A DNA stretch of 64,000 nucleotides from Buchananella sp. 14KM1171 (GCF_041380365.1 NZ_CP159981.1:372001-436000); one strand, 5' to 3'; shown: positions 19,345 to 27,776, counted from the first letter of the stretch. Made by a program: numbers and translations. Notes: a model not told the origin generated them from the sequence alone.

Positions 19345-19986
19345 ATGCGATTTTCCTGCGTTCTCTTCGACGTTGACGGCACCCTGGTTGACTCCGCCCC
19401 CGTGGTGATCGACGTCTTCGAGGCCACCCTGCCGACGCTCGGCCTGCCCGTCCCGCCGCGCACCGAGCTGCTGCGCCAGGTTGGCCCGCCGCTGTGGGAG
19501 TCGTTCCCGGACCTGGGCGTTGCGCCCGCCGACGTGCCCGCCGCCATCACCGCCTACCGCAGCCGCTACGTGGAGCGCTGCCTGGAGCCGCCGCTTTTCC
19601 CCGGGATGGACGACGTTTTAGCCCGCCTAGCCAGTGCCGGCCTGCCCCTGGCCACCGCGACCTCCAAGCAGGAGCCGATGGCACGCGCCCAAATGGAGCA
19701 CCTGGGCCTGACCGACCGCTTCACCGTGATCGCCGGCGCCACTCCCGGCCCGGATTCCACCAAGGCCACCGTGGTGCGCGACGCTCTTGCCCGCCTGGCC
19801 GCCACCGGCGCCGACGTCTCCCGCCCCGTCCTAGTAGGCGACCGCATCTTCGACCTAAACGGCGCCCGCGAGGTCGGCATCGAGTGCATCGCCGTCGGCT
19901 GGGGATACGCCCAACCGGGCGAAATGGACGACGCCGACCACCACGCCCCCACCCCCGCCGACCTGCTCGCGCTCCTGCTGGACTAG
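19345..19986 (+). CDS. HAD-superfamily phosphatase, phosphoglycolate-phosphatase-like
   Basis: A 213-residue haloacid-dehalogenase hydrolase. Motif I is FDVDGTLVDS at residues 7-16, with the nucleophile and acid/base Asp pair. The helical cap follows (about 18-85), then motif II Thr/Ser in TATSKQEP near 110, a lysine in DSTKATVV near 138, and motif III GDRIFDLNGAREVG near 165. This arrangement is that of Gph/PGP-type cap-C1 phosphatases; the substrate could be phosphoglycolate, pyrophosphate or another small phosphomonoester. The ATG is chosen because it directly precedes motif I; a longer in-frame start at 19168 would translate the 8-bp repeat and is unlikely. Confidence 0.85.
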   Translation: MRFSCVLFDVDGTLVDSAPVVIDVFEATLPTLGLPVPPRTELLRQVGPPLWESFPDLGVAPADVPAAITAYRSRYVERCLEPPLFPGMDDVLARLASAGLPLATATSKQEPMARAQMEHLGLTDRFTVIAGATPGPDSTKATVVRDALARLAATGADVSRPVLVGDRIFDLNGAREVGIECIAVGWGYAQPGEMDDADHHAPTPADLLALLLD

Positions 19987-20033
19987 AGGGCGGACTTGGT
20001 GAGCCTGGCGGGTTCTGGCCGGCCCGGCGCGTT

Positions 20034-20633
20034 TTAGGCGTCGCTTGCTAGCCTGCCGGCCACCACCGCGTCGATGGCCACGCCGTCGATGAGGAACTTC
20101 TCCCGTTCCACGCCCTCCACCACGAAACCGGCGTGCGCAGCCACCGCTGCGGAGGCGGGATTGTTGACGCGGTAGCCCAGTTCCAGGCGGCGCAGGTGAG
20201 GGGACTTGGCGGCCCTCAGTTGGTCGGCGTCGATGGACGACGCTGCCTCCCCGCCGCCCTGCTGGCGCGCCGCCCGGTTCCCGGCCTCCGGCAGGCCCAG
20301 GGCCCAGTCGCACACGGCCCGCACGGCCAGCTTCAGCAGGCCCTTGCCGCGCAGTTCGCCGGCGCTCCAGTACCAGACCCAGCCCCGGTCGAATCCGCCG
20401 CCGGCTCCGGCGCCTTCGTAAGAGACGCCCACCAGCCCGCAGGCCGCTCCCCCGTACTCCAGGCACCACACGGCACGCGCCTGGCTCACGACGGCGCTGT
20501 CGGCGACGAAGTCCTCTGCATGAGCTAGATCCTCCAGGGCGGGCAACTGGCGCGCCAGGTCAGGGGTGGCGCGGTACAGCTCCAGCAGGCGGGCGGCGTC
20601 ACCGCCGCGCCACGGCCTGATCACGACCTCCAC
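20034..20633 (-). CDS. GNAT-family N-acetyltransferase
   Basis: This 199-residue protein has the GNAT layout: an N-terminal strand (VVIRPWRGGDAARLLEL), a central WYWSAGELRGKGLLKLAVRAV with the acetyl-CoA-binding R/K-G-K-G-type turn, and a C-terminal LGYRVNNPASAAVAAHAGF, the usual 'N..S..v..k.GF' element of RimJ/RimL-like enzymes. About 30 residues inserted near 120-150 (RQQGGGEAASSIDADQL) are encoded by DNA carrying the dispersed CGACGCTGCC motif. It is convergent with the HAD gene. The acceptor (ribosomal protein, antibiotic or small amine) cannot be named. Confidence 0.8.
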   Translation of the reverse strand: MEVVIRPWRGGDAARLLELYRATPDLARQLPALEDLAHAEDFVADSAVVSQARAVWCLEYGGAACGLVGVSYEGAGAGGGFDRGWVWYWSAGELRGKGLLKLAVRAVCDWALGLPEAGNRAARQQGGGEAASSIDADQLRAAKSPHLRRLELGYRVNNPASAAVAAHAGFVVEGVEREKFLIDGVAIDAVVAGRLASDA

Positions 20634-20767
20634 AGTGCTCCCCTTTCCGGTTATCTAGCCCCAATGCATCGGGGCATGGGGTGGTTCTTGGCCGGGACTA
20701 GGGACTGGGCGGCCGACTGGCTAATCCCGCTGCACCCGGGTTGGCCGGTCTTGAACGGAAACGACTC

Positions 20768-20793
20768 GGGCGGAGAGCTTACGCTCTCCGCCC
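20768..20793 (-). terminator. Terminator-like hairpin after tRNA-Ala
   Basis: GGGCGGAGAGC and its exact complement around a 4-base loop, 16 bases past the tRNA 3' end on the minus strand. Confidence 0.65.
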
Positions 20794-20808
20794 GATCAAC
20801 ATATTCTG

Positions 20809-20881
20809 TGGAGCTAAGGGGATTCGAACCCCTGACCTCCTCCATGCCATGGAGGCGCGCTACCAACTGCGCCATAGCCCC
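20809..20881 (-). tRNA. tRNA-Ala(GGC)
   Basis: Read on the minus strand, a 73-base cloverleaf: acceptor GGGGCTA paired with TAGCTCC, D arm with AGTTGGTAGCG, anticodon stem CCTCC/GGAGG enclosing ATGGCAT (anticodon GGC, codon GCC), and T arm with GGTTCGAATCC. The discriminator base is A and no CCA is encoded. tRNA genes are common integration points, but I see no integrase or attachment-site repeat beside this one. Confidence 0.95.
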
Positions 20882-21049
20882 GTTTGGAACAAGAGAAATA
20901 TTAGCGGGCGCCTCTCGAATGAAGCAAATCGAGACGGCGTTACCCGCCTCACACTTAGTCACATCGGTGTAATTCCAACGAAAAGTGCCCGTGTCACCTC
21001 GGCTCGCGCCGCTTCGTGCGTCTAAGCCGCCCCAACCGGCCCCCCAGCC

Positions 21050-21200
21050 CGACGTTCCGCCCCTCAACTCGACGTTCGGCGCCTCAACTCGACGTTCGGC
21101 ACCTCAACTCGACGTTTGCCTTCTCAACTCGACGTTGCCACCCCAGCTAACGTCTAGATTCACCACCAAACGTCGAGATGAAGCCACAAACGTCGAAATC
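21050..21200. repeat. 20-bp lattice element E1 (five forward, three reverse units)
   Basis: GACGTT occurs at 21051, 21071, 21091, 21111 and 21131, exactly 20 bases apart, mostly as CTCGACGTTYG followed by CTCAA. The complement AACGTC then occurs at 21149, 21169 and 21189, again 20 bases apart. The two series are mirror images about position 21142.5. The region is non-coding, between tRNA-Ala and rsfS. A 20-base period is about two helical turns, which would suit repeated protein binding on one DNA face. Confidence 0.85.
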
Positions 21201-21257
21201 GGATACCAAGCCCCCGCAAATCCGCCTCACGCTCGAGCACCCCCAACCCCTCTCCTC

Positions 21258-21341
21258 GCCGAAACTTGTCAATGGCCGCCGAGACTTGTCCTTAGAGGTC
21301 CCGCTATGGACAAGTTTCGTGAGCTTTGGACAAGTCTCGGC
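21258..21341. repeat. 20-bp lattice element E2 (two forward, two reverse units)
   Basis: GCCGAAACTTGTC at 21258 and GCCGAGACTTGTC at 21278 are 20 bases apart. Their complements, GACAAGTTTCG at 21309 and GACAAGTCTCGGC at 21329, are also 20 bases apart. All four are symmetric about 21299.5. It has a different core but the same architecture as the neighbouring E1. Confidence 0.85.
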
Positions 21342-21386
21342 GCAAGGGTCGCCCCGCAGGCGCGCCCAACGGACAGGCGCGCCCAC

Positions 21387-21427
21387 ACACACCAACGCGC
21401 CCGGACACACCAACGCGCCCGGACACA
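21387..21427. repeat. 18-bp tandem repeat
   Basis: ACACACCAACGCGCCCGG occurs twice back to back (21387-21404 and 21405-21422), followed by a partial third copy. It sits between element E2 and the rsfS terminator. Confidence 0.8.
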
Positions 21428-21430
21428 GCA

Positions 21431-21466
21431 AAGGGCGGGGTGCCACCAAGTAAGCACCCCGCCCTT
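21431..21466 (-). terminator. Terminator of rsfS
   Basis: AAGGGCGGGGTG and its exact complement around a 12-base loop, 18 bases past the rsfS stop; read on the minus strand. Confidence 0.75.
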
Positions 21467-21483
21467 GCGTCCAGGTTTCCGGG

Positions 21484-21909
21484 TCAGCCCTGGTTTGCGC
21501 CGCCGTAGAGGTATGCGTCCAGGTCCAGCGGGTCGGCTTCTACCTCCACGCCTTCTAGGTCCAGCTCGATTGCCGGGCAGTCACTCCAAAGCCGCTCGAG
21601 GGCGTAGAACTCGCGGTCCTCCTCGTGCTGCACGTGCACCACCACGCTGCCGTAGTCCAGTAGCGCCCAGCGGCCCTCCAGCACGCCTTCCTGGCGCAGG
21701 GTCTTCATGCCGCGCTTGTGCATCTCCTCGTCGATCGCGTCCACGATGGCGCGCACCTGGCGCTCGTTGTCCGCGCTGGCCACCAGGAACACGTCGGTGA
21801 GCACGATGCGCTCGGAGACGTCTAGCGCGACCACGGAGGCCGCCTTCTTGGAGGCCGCCGCTCGCGCCGCTGCGCGGGTTGCCTCAATCGCTTCCAGTTC
21901 AGCTGCCAC
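21484..21909 (-). CDS. rsfS: Ribosomal silencing factor RsfS
   Basis: A 141-residue RsfS/YbeB/Iojap family protein, which binds ribosomal protein L14 and blocks subunit joining when nutrients are scarce. Family blocks seen: VVALDVSERIVLTDVFLVAS near 26-45, NERQVRAIVDAIDEEM near 48, LLDYGSVVVHVQHEEDREFYALERLW near 83-108 (split at DYGSVVVHVQ and REFYALERLW), then a short acidic tail. Its start overlaps the stop of the upstream low-complexity gene by 11 bases, and nadD lies beyond, the usual nadD-rsfS neighbourhood with one gene inserted. Confidence 0.93.
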   Translation of the reverse strand: MAAELEAIEATRAAARAAASKKAASVVALDVSERIVLTDVFLVASADNERQVRAIVDAIDEEMHKRGMKTLRQEGVLEGRWALLDYGSVVVHVQHEEDREFYALERLWSDCPAIELDLEGVEVEADPLDLDAYLYGGANQG

Positions 21910-23899
21910 TAAAACTCCAATTCCAGTTCATAGCCGGCTCGATCCCGTACGCGGAGATCACGCCGGCGTGCTTGAGTCCAAGGTAGACGCCTAGCGCCAC
22001 CACCACGGCCACCAGGATGCCCAGCAGGATCCACAGCAGCATGCCGCGCTTGGGCTCTTCGAGCTCCGTCTCGGCGGCCTCCTCTGCCACGGGCAGCGGG
22101 CCGGTGATCCTGCGCAGGTCGTTTTGCATGTCGCCCACCTGCTCGGTGGCTTCCTGCGTGGTAAAGCCGGCGCCGTACGGGGAGGCGACGCGCTCGCCGG
22201 CCCCCAGCAGCGGCTCGCCGGCCGCAGCGTCGTTTGCCGCCTGGTCCCAGGCACCTCCCGCGGTCTCCTGCAGGTGGCCGACGTTCCGCCCATCGCCCTC
22301 CCCAGCAGCCGCGCCGTCACCGGCCTCCTCGCGGGCCTCGGCGCGGTCGAGCTGCACGCTCTCGCCGCTCACCGCAGCGTCCTCGGCGCCGGCGCTGACG
22401 GCCTCGAAAGCGCCGCCCGCCCCGGGCGTCCAGCTGCCCTGGGTGACCTCAGGCTCGCTGGAGCCGCCCTGCTCGCCCAGGCTAACCGGCGCGAAGGCGC
22501 GGTCTGCCCCGGCAAGCAGGGGCTGGTCGGGGTCGGTGGTGGGGTCGATTGCCCCGCTGACCAGGTCGCCGAAGCCGGCCTGCGCCAGCGGCGCGGCCTG
22601 GCCCTCGCCCCGCAGGGGCCAGTCGGCCACCTGCTCGGTGGCGGGCTCGGCGGAGATCGGGAAGGCGGGCACGGCGTCCAGGTAGGGGCGGCCGGCCACG
22701 CCGACCTCGGCCGGCGAACCTGCCGCGTCTGCGGCCCCCGCCAGGCCGCCGGCGGCCTGCCCGGCGGTCTCGAGGCTGACGGGCGCGAACGGGGTGGCAC
22801 CACCCAGCCCGGCCTCACCAACGCCGTCAACGCCGCCGTCGCCGTCGCTCCCGGCCTGCGCGGCGCCCTCGGCGCCGCCCTGCCCGGCCAGCTCGGCTGC
22901 TGCGGCCTGGGTGACGGCCTCGAGCGCGCCGGTGGGCGGCAGCGGGGCCTGGTTGTCGGCCACGGGGAATGCCAGCGCGGTCACGGCGGTCGGGTCGGAG
23001 CCGTCGGCGCCGGCCACCTGCACCACGGGGATCACGCCGGTGATGTGGCCCTCGGAGTTGACGGTGCGGATGCCGGAGGAGCGGGGCACGGAGGTGACCA
23101 CGCGGCGGCGCGTGGCCGGGTCCTGCTCGGACTCCCAGTTGAGTTCGCGCTCCACGCGGCGTTCGCGCAGGGAGCGGCGCGAGGGCACCTTGGGGCCCTC
23201 GTCCTGGCCTGCGGGGCCACCAGCGGCGACCACGGCGGCGTTGAGCTGGGCCACCTCGCTGGGGGTGAAGGCTGCGGTGGACTCGCCCTCGTCGCGGGAC
23301 CGGGCCAGGTTCGCCTCGCGGCGGCGCTGACGCTCGGCCTCGCGGGCAACCGCGCTCAGGTCGATGGGGCTGGTGTCCTCGGTGCGGCGCGTGCTCACCC
23401 CGCCGGCCGGTGCGGCGGCGGCCTCTTCCGAGGGCGGCGCGAATGCGGCGTCGACCCCTCGGCCCACGGGCGCGTGCCGGCTTTCGGTCCCGGACGTGGC
23501 GGCACCAAATCCGTCGGCCTGGGCGGGCTTGGCGGCCCGCTGGGTGGCGGCGGCGCGCTCTGCGGCGGCCTTCTCGGCTGCCGCACGCTCGGCCGCTGCC
23601 CTCTCTGCGGCCGCCTTCAGCACGGCGGCGCGGGCGGCGATGGCCCGCTCGGTCTCGGTGGGGGCAGCGCCCTTCGCGCCCACGCCCCCGGTGCCGGCGA
23701 CTCCGACGCCCGCAGCCGCAGAAACGCCGCTCTCGGCGCCGTGGCTGGTGAAGTCCCCGCGCCCCTGCGCGGCCAGGCGCTCGCGCGCGGCCACTCCGGC
23801 GGCTGCGGCTTCGGCGTCGTTCGCGGCGCGCAGTTCGCGCTCGGCAGCCCGCTCTCGGGCCCGCAGTTCCCGGCGGGTCAACCGCGGCTGTTCACTCAT
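21899..23899 (-). CDS. Low-complexity Ala/Gly-rich single-pass membrane protein
   Basis: About 666 residues. The start at 23899 (MSEQPRLTRRELRARERAA) is preferred because GGAGG lies five bases upstream; a Met four codons earlier lacks this. The N-terminal ~130 residues are charged and helical with AAAERAAAEKAAAERAA repeats. The middle is Ala/Gly/Glu-rich and probably disordered. A single transmembrane helix (LLWILLGILVAVVVALGVYL) lies near the C-terminus. A GDGRNVGHLQ segment near 545 is encoded by an exact copy of the dispersed 12-base motif. Proteins like this occur between nadD and rsfS in Actinomycetaceae; the role is unknown, possibly envelope-related. Confidence 0.7.
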   Translation of the reverse strand: MSEQPRLTRRELRARERAAERELRAANDAEAAAAGVAARERLAAQGRGDFTSHGAESGVSAAAGVGVAGTGGVGAKGAAPTETERAIAARAAVLKAAAERAAAERAAAEKAAAERAAATQRAAKPAQADGFGAATSGTESRHAPVGRGVDAAFAPPSEEAAAAPAGGVSTRRTEDTSPIDLSAVAREAERQRRREANLARSRDEGESTAAFTPSEVAQLNAAVVAAGGPAGQDEGPKVPSRRSLRERRVERELNWESEQDPATRRRVVTSVPRSSGIRTVNSEGHITGVIPVVQVAGADGSDPTAVTALAFPVADNQAPLPPTGALEAVTQAAAAELAGQGGAEGAAQAGSDGDGGVDGVGEAGLGGATPFAPVSLETAGQAAGGLAGAADAAGSPAEVGVAGRPYLDAVPAFPISAEPATEQVADWPLRGEGQAAPLAQAGFGDLVSGAIDPTTDPDQPLLAGADRAFAPVSLGEQGGSSEPEVTQGSWTPGAGGAFEAVSAGAEDAAVSGESVQLDRAEAREEAGDGAAAGEGDGRNVGHLQETAGGAWDQAANDAAAGEPLLGAGERVASPYGAGFTTQEATEQVGDMQNDLRRITGPLPVAEEAAETELEEPKRGMLLWILLGILVAVVVALGVYLGLKHAGVISAYGIEPAMNWNWSFSGS

Positions 23900-23926
23900 A
23901 ACTTCCTCCATGTGAGGCCTACGGGC

Positions 23927-24649
23927 TCAATTCTCCCGGTAAAGGTCAAACTTCGCTATGTATTGCACCACGCCGTCCGGGACCAGGTACCAGACCGGCC
24001 CTCCCTTGGCAACGCGCGCGCGGCAATCTGTGGATGAGATCGCCATGGCGGGGATGTCCACCAGCCAGACACCCAGGTCGGTGAGCTTGCGCGTGTCCAT
24101 CTCGTGGCCGGGCCGCGTGACTCCCACGAAGTGGGCAAGCTTAAACAGCTCGTCCACGTCCTTCCACTCCATGATGCGTTCCAGGGCGTCGGCGCCGGTG
24201 ATGAAGTAGAGGTCGGCCTCGGGGCGGGCCGCGTGCAGGTCGCGCAGGGTGTCGATCGTGTAGGTGATCCCGCCCCGGTCGATGTCCACCCGGGAGACGG
24301 TGAAGCGCGGGTTGGCGGCAGTGGCCACCACGCACATGAGGTAGCGGTGCTCGGCGGGCGCCACCTTCTTGCCCCGCTTGAAGGGCTGCTCCCCGGTGGG
24401 GACGAACACCACCTCATCCAGGTCGAACTCGTGTGCCACCTCGCTGGCGGCCACCAGGTGGCCGTGGTGGATCGGGTCGAACGTTCCGCCCATGACGCCG
24501 ATCCGCCTGCGCCGCGTCGTGGTGTCCGACGCTGCCGCCCCGCCGCCCCGCTCGCTGCGGCCGGCCCCGGTGGGACCGTCTTGGCCGCCCGCATGGGCGG
24601 GCTCGCTCCCCTCGCCGCCGGTGCCGCTCGGGTAGTTGTTGGCGAGCAT
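23927..24649 (-). CDS. nadD: Nicotinate-mononucleotide adenylyltransferase
   Basis: NadD transfers AMP from ATP to nicotinate mononucleotide to make deamido-NAD. Diagnostic parts are [16 protein letters not shown] (the nucleotidyltransferase GxFDPxHxGH signature), [28 protein letters not shown] and the [10 protein letters not shown] segment near the C-terminus. The start shown (MLANNYPSG) gives a ~48-residue Ser/Gly/Arg extension before the catalytic core, longer than usual. No ribosome binding site decides the start. The extension is encoded by DNA carrying CGACGCTGCCGCC. It begins eight bases after the aldolase stop. Confidence 0.9.
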   Translation of the reverse strand: MLANNYPSGTGGEGSEPAHAGGQDGPTGAGRSERGGGAAASDTTTRRRRIGVMGGTFDPIHHGHLVAASEVAHEFDLDEVVFVPTGEQPFKRGKKVAPAEHRYLMCVVATAANPRFTVSRVDIDRGGITYTIDTLRDLHAARPEADLYFITGADALERIMEWKDVDELFKLAHFVGVTRPGHEMDTRKLTDLGVWLVDIPAMAISSTDCRARVAKGGPVWYLVPDGVVQYIAKFDLYREN

Positions 24650-24657
24650 CGTGTATG

Positions 24658-25497
24658 TCACGCGGCCTGCCCCGCGTAGAGGCGCAGCAGGCGCTCGACC
24701 TCGGCGCGCACCGCAGCGTTGCCGGCGCCCATGTACTTGCGCGGGTCCACCACGTACTTGTTGGCCGCCAGGTACTCGCGCAGCGCGGCGGTGTAGAGCT
24801 TGTTCAGGTGGGTGGAGACGTTGATCTTGGTCATGCCGGCCTTGATGGCGGCCACTATGCCCTCGTCGCTCACCCCGGAGGAGCCGTGCAGCACCAGCGG
24901 CACCGGCACGGCGGCGCGGATGGCGGCGATCAGCTCGTTGTCTAGCGCGGCCCCGCGCGTGGTCATGGCGTGGGAGGAGCCCACGGCCACGGCCAGCAGG
25001 TCCACGCCGGTGGCCTCCACGAAGGCTGCGGCGTCGTGCGGGTCGGTGCGGGCGGAGGGGTCGTGCACGCCGTTCTTGCCGCCTACCTCGCCCAGCTCGG
25101 CCTCCACGCGCACTCCGGCGGCGTGGCAGAATTCCACCACCTGGGCGGTGGTGGCGCGGTTGGTGGCGTCGTCCAGCTTGGAGCCGTCGTACATGACGGA
25201 GTTGAAGCCCAGCTCCACGGCCTGGCGGCACAGCTCCACGCTCTCGGCGTGGTCCAGGTGGGCGACCACGGGCACGGCGGCGTCGCGGGCGATGGCCAGC
25301 ACCGCCTGCCCCAGCGGGGCAAGCGCGCCGTGGTACTTCACGGCGTTCTCGGAGACCTGCAGCACCACGGGGCGTCCCACCGCCTCTGCGGCGGCCACGA
25401 ACTGCTCGGCGTGGTCAAGCACCACCACGTTGAACGCACCCAGTCCCTTGCCCTCCGCCTGCGCGGCGGTGGCCAGTTCAAAGATGTCTGCCAGCAT
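24658..25497 (-). CDS. Class II aldolase, tagatose/fructose-bisphosphate type (GatY/KbaY-like)
   Basis: A 279-residue zinc aldolase. Metal and catalytic elements: [11 protein letters not shown] near 83 (base Asp and first His), [10 protein letters not shown] near 130, [10 protein letters not shown] near 170 and [13 protein letters not shown] near 200, followed by KINVSTHLN, which binds phosphate. Its length and SSHAM/GSSGV elements suit tagatose-1,6-bisphosphate aldolases (GatY/KbaY) as well as short fructose-bisphosphate aldolases. Neighbouring ROK, SIS and GH112 genes, and a GatZ-like gene at 39 kb, favour the tagatose role. GGAGG precedes the ATG by five bases. Confidence 0.85.
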   Translation of the reverse strand: MLADIFELATAAQAEGKGLGAFNVVVLDHAEQFVAAAEAVGRPVVLQVSENAVKYHGALAPLGQAVLAIARDAAVPVVAHLDHAESVELCRQAVELGFNSVMYDGSKLDDATNRATTAQVVEFCHAAGVRVEAELGEVGGKNGVHDPSARTDPHDAAAFVEATGVDLLAVAVGSSHAMTTRGAALDNELIAAIRAAVPVPLVLHGSSGVSDEGIVAAIKAGMTKINVSTHLNKLYTAALREYLAANKYVVDPRKYMGAGNAAVRAEVERLLRLYAGQAA

Positions 25498-25615
25498 GTT
25501 TTCCTCCTAGCGCGGCACCCCGCGCGGGCGCGGCCCTGCCACTTCGCGGGCCTGGCAAGGCCCGGGTGGTTTTGCCCCTAACTTAGTCCGGCCCTCGCAG
25601 TGGGCCAAACGAAAC

Positions 25616-25651
25616 GGGGGTGGCGGCAGCGATTTCGCTGCCGCCACCCCC
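25616..25651 (-). terminator. Strong terminator after the ROK gene
   Basis: GGGGGTGGCGGCAGCG and its exact complement around a 4-base loop, 16 bases past the ROK stop. It separates the SIS-ROK pair from the aldolase gene. Confidence 0.8.
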
Positions 25652-25666
25652 GCCTTTGGGTGCCCC

Positions 25667-26653
25667 CTAGTCTTCCTGGATGATCTTGCCGTCCGGCCCG
25701 TAGACCGGCTCGCCGTAACCGGCCAGCTCCAGGGCTGTGCGGGCCCGGCCCAGGCACTGGGCCCACGAGCCCAGTTCTGCCTTGACCACCTCGGGGACCG
25801 GGGCGATCACGAGGCGCTCGGCCAGGGCTTGGCGCAGCGGGGCCAGCAGGAACTCGCCGGCGTTGGCCAGGCCGCCACCGATCACGATCCGCAGCGAGCC
25901 CAGCGTGCCCACGATGGTGGCCAGGATCTCGGCCAGGGCGTCAACGGCCTCGCGCATCACGCGCTGGGCGTCATCGTTGCCTCCCTTAGCGGCCATCTCC
26001 ACCCCGTAGGCGCCGGCCGCGATCACGGCCTCGCGCTCGGACTCCGGCATGGTGGCAGCGAAGCGGGCGCACACGGCGGAGGCCGCGGCGATCTTCTCCA
26101 GCTCGATCCAGCCGCTCGGGTTGTCCGGGTCGCGCACCAGGATCTGCCCGATCTCACCGGCGTAGCCGGAGCCGATCACGGGCTCGCCGTGCAGCACCAC
26201 GCCCGCGCCGATGCCGGTGCCCAGGGCCACGAACAGCATGTCGCGGCTGCCCGCGCCCCACCTGGCCTCGGCAACGGCGCCGGAGCGAACGTCGTGCCCG
26301 AAGGCCACCGGCACGCCGCAGGCCTCCTCCAGCATCTGCCGCATCGGCACGTCGCGCCAGCCCAGGTTGGCGCTCAGCAGCGCCATCCCGTTGGCCTCGT
26401 CCACGATTCCCGGCACGGCCACGCCGATCGGCTTGACCAGCTCGGCCGGGGACAGGGGGCGGTCGCCCTCGTAGACCTTGCCGGCGTGCACGTCGGCCCG
26501 CAGCTCGGCCGCCAGGGTGGAGATCGTGGAGATCAGGTCGGGCACGTTCTTGGGGGTCGGCACCTGACGGCGTGCCAGCAGCTCGCCGTTGACCGAGGCC
26601 ACGCCGGCCTTGATCGTGGTACCGCCAACATCGATTCCGATTGCGTGTGTCAT
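25667..26653 (-). CDS. ROK-family sugar kinase lacking the zinc motif
   Basis: A 328-residue ROK protein with IGIDVGGTTIKAG (phosphate-1 motif) at the start, IGVAVPGIVDEANG near 75, and FVALGTGIGAGVV near 140. The ROK consensus continues GEIGH and a CxCGxxGCxE zinc site; here it reads YAGEIGQILVRDPDNPSG, so the zinc His and all the Cys are missing. Zinc-less ROK kinases do exist, so activity is still plausible. With an AgaS-like gene upstream and GH112 nearby, it could phosphorylate GalNAc, GlcNAc or another hexose. It follows the SIS gene by 26 bases and is probably co-transcribed with it. Confidence 0.85.
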   Translation of the reverse strand: MTHAIGIDVGGTTIKAGVASVNGELLARRQVPTPKNVPDLISTISTLAAELRADVHAGKVYEGDRPLSPAELVKPIGVAVPGIVDEANGMALLSANLGWRDVPMRQMLEEACGVPVAFGHDVRSGAVAEARWGAGSRDMLFVALGTGIGAGVVLHGEPVIGSGYAGEIGQILVRDPDNPSGWIELEKIAAASAVCARFAATMPESEREAVIAAGAYGVEMAAKGGNDDAQRVMREAVDALAEILATIVGTLGSLRIVIGGGLANAGEFLLAPLRQALAERLVIAPVPEVVKAELGSWAQCLGRARTALELAGYGEPVYGPDGKIIQED

Positions 26654-26678
26654 GTGCCTACTGCCTCGCGGGTAAAAC

Positions 26679-27569
26679 TCAGTGCTCGCCGTCGGCCAGG
26701 ATCACGGACCGGGTCAGGTGACGCGGGGTGTCCGGGTTCAGGCCGCGGGCCTCGGCACGGGCAACGGAAACGCGCTGGGCCAGGACCAGGTGGGCAAGCG
26801 GGTTCAGGTCGGTGGAGACCAGCTTGGCGCCGGTGGCGGCCACCTGGGCGTCCAGGCCGGCCGGGACCGGGCCGAACACCCAGGTGATGCGGCCGGGCTC
26901 GGCGATGGAGATGGGGCCGTGGCGGTACTCCATGGCCGGGTAGGCCTCGGTCCAGGACTGGGAGGCCTCGCGGGCCTTCAGGGCGGCCTCGTTGGCCAGG
27001 CCGATGGTCCAGCCGGTGCCCAGGAAGGTGATCTGCTCGGCGTTGACGTAGGAGTCGCACACGTCCATGGCCAGCACCTTCTCGCAGTCGGCGGCGGCGG
27101 CCTCGATGTCCTGGCCCACCGTGGCGAGCATGAAGCACAGGGCGGTGGTGGCGAAGCGGGTCTGGACCACGGACTCCTCGTCCGCGAAGTCCAGCACGAC
27201 CTCGGCGTCCACGAACGGGGCGGCCGGGCCCTCACCGACGGCGGTGATCAGCACAGTGGGGACGCCGCGCTCCTTGAGCTCTTTGGCGATGTCGATGATC
27301 TCGGTGGTGGTGCCGGAGCGGGACAGCAGCACCACGCGGTCGTACTTGCGCTCCAGCGGGAACTCGGTGGCGGTGAAGGCGTCGGACTCGCCCTTGCCGG
27401 CGTTCTCGCGGGCAACGCAGTAGGACTGCGCCATGAACCAGGACGTACCGCAGCCGATCACTGCCACGCGCTCGCCGTCCACCGGCATGCCCGTGTCCTC
27501 GCCCGCCATGGTGGCGGCACGGCGCCACAACTCAGGCTGGGTAAAGATCTCGTCAACAGTCTTGCTCAC
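26679..27569 (-). CDS. SIS-domain sugar isomerase, AgaS-like
   Basis: A 296-residue protein with two SIS domains. The first carries VAVIGCGTSWFMAQS near 35 and VVLLSRSGTTTEIIDIAKEL near 80; the second carries ITFLGTGWTIGLANEAALK near 180 and YPAMEYRHGPISIAEPG near 212. The EYRHGP block is typical of GlmS isomerase domains and AgaS-type galactosamine-6-phosphate deaminase/isomerases; the glutaminase domain of GlmS is absent. The GTG start follows GGAGG by five bases. In this cluster it would turn an amino-sugar 6-phosphate into a ketose phosphate. The exact substrate is inferred. Confidence 0.8.
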   Translation of the reverse strand: MSKTVDEIFTQPELWRRAATMAGEDTGMPVDGERVAVIGCGTSWFMAQSYCVARENAGKGESDAFTATEFPLERKYDRVVLLSRSGTTTEIIDIAKELKERGVPTVLITAVGEGPAAPFVDAEVVLDFADEESVVQTRFATTALCFMLATVGQDIEAAAADCEKVLAMDVCDSYVNAEQITFLGTGWTIGLANEAALKAREASQSWTEAYPAMEYRHGPISIAEPGRITWVFGPVPAGLDAQVAATGAKLVSTDLNPLAHLVLAQRVSVARAEARGLNPDTPRHLTRSVILADGEH

Positions 27570-27776
27570 AACAACCTCCGCGTTGTTTGTTTGTGCTCAG
27601 TTCGGGCGGGTGTCAATCACCATCGCTCGCAAGTATGGCACGTTCAACGATTTTTTTCGACGGTTTCAAGGCGAAGTGGGCAAGTAACTGTCAGTTTGTG
27701 CAAGAAGCGTCTAGCATTAACGCTCAAACGCGCAACACGCACCAGCCGCTAGGTGTCTCGAGCAAAGGAGCTGCTG
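27570..27776. promoter_or_regulatory. Divergent promoter region between the SIS and DeoR genes
   Basis: About 200 bases separate two divergent genes. A TTTGTGC element occurs near the SIS start (about 27589-27595) and again near 27694-27701, both in the same orientation, and could be operator half-sites of the adjacent DeoR protein. An AT-rich run (GATTTTTTTCGA, about 27650) lies between them. Assignment of operators is inference from position. Confidence 0.35.

Noticed and set aside
20809-20881. tRNA-Ala as the attachment site of an integrated element
   Set aside because: No integrase, no repeated 3' tRNA end and no composition change were seen on either side.
21050-21341. Possible CRISPR array in the periodic region
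   Set aside because: The period is only 20 bp with no constant repeat and unique spacer of normal length, the cores flip orientation, and no cas gene is near.
22124-24037. A 637-codon plus-strand frame opposite the low-complexity membrane protein
   Set aside because: Composition is that of a shadow frame; the minus-strand protein has a ribosome binding site, a transmembrane helix and conserved context.
24650-25231. Upstream extension of the nadD frame across the aldolase gene
   Set aside because: The aldolase in the other frame is certain; the extension is Arg/Gly-rich shadow sequence.
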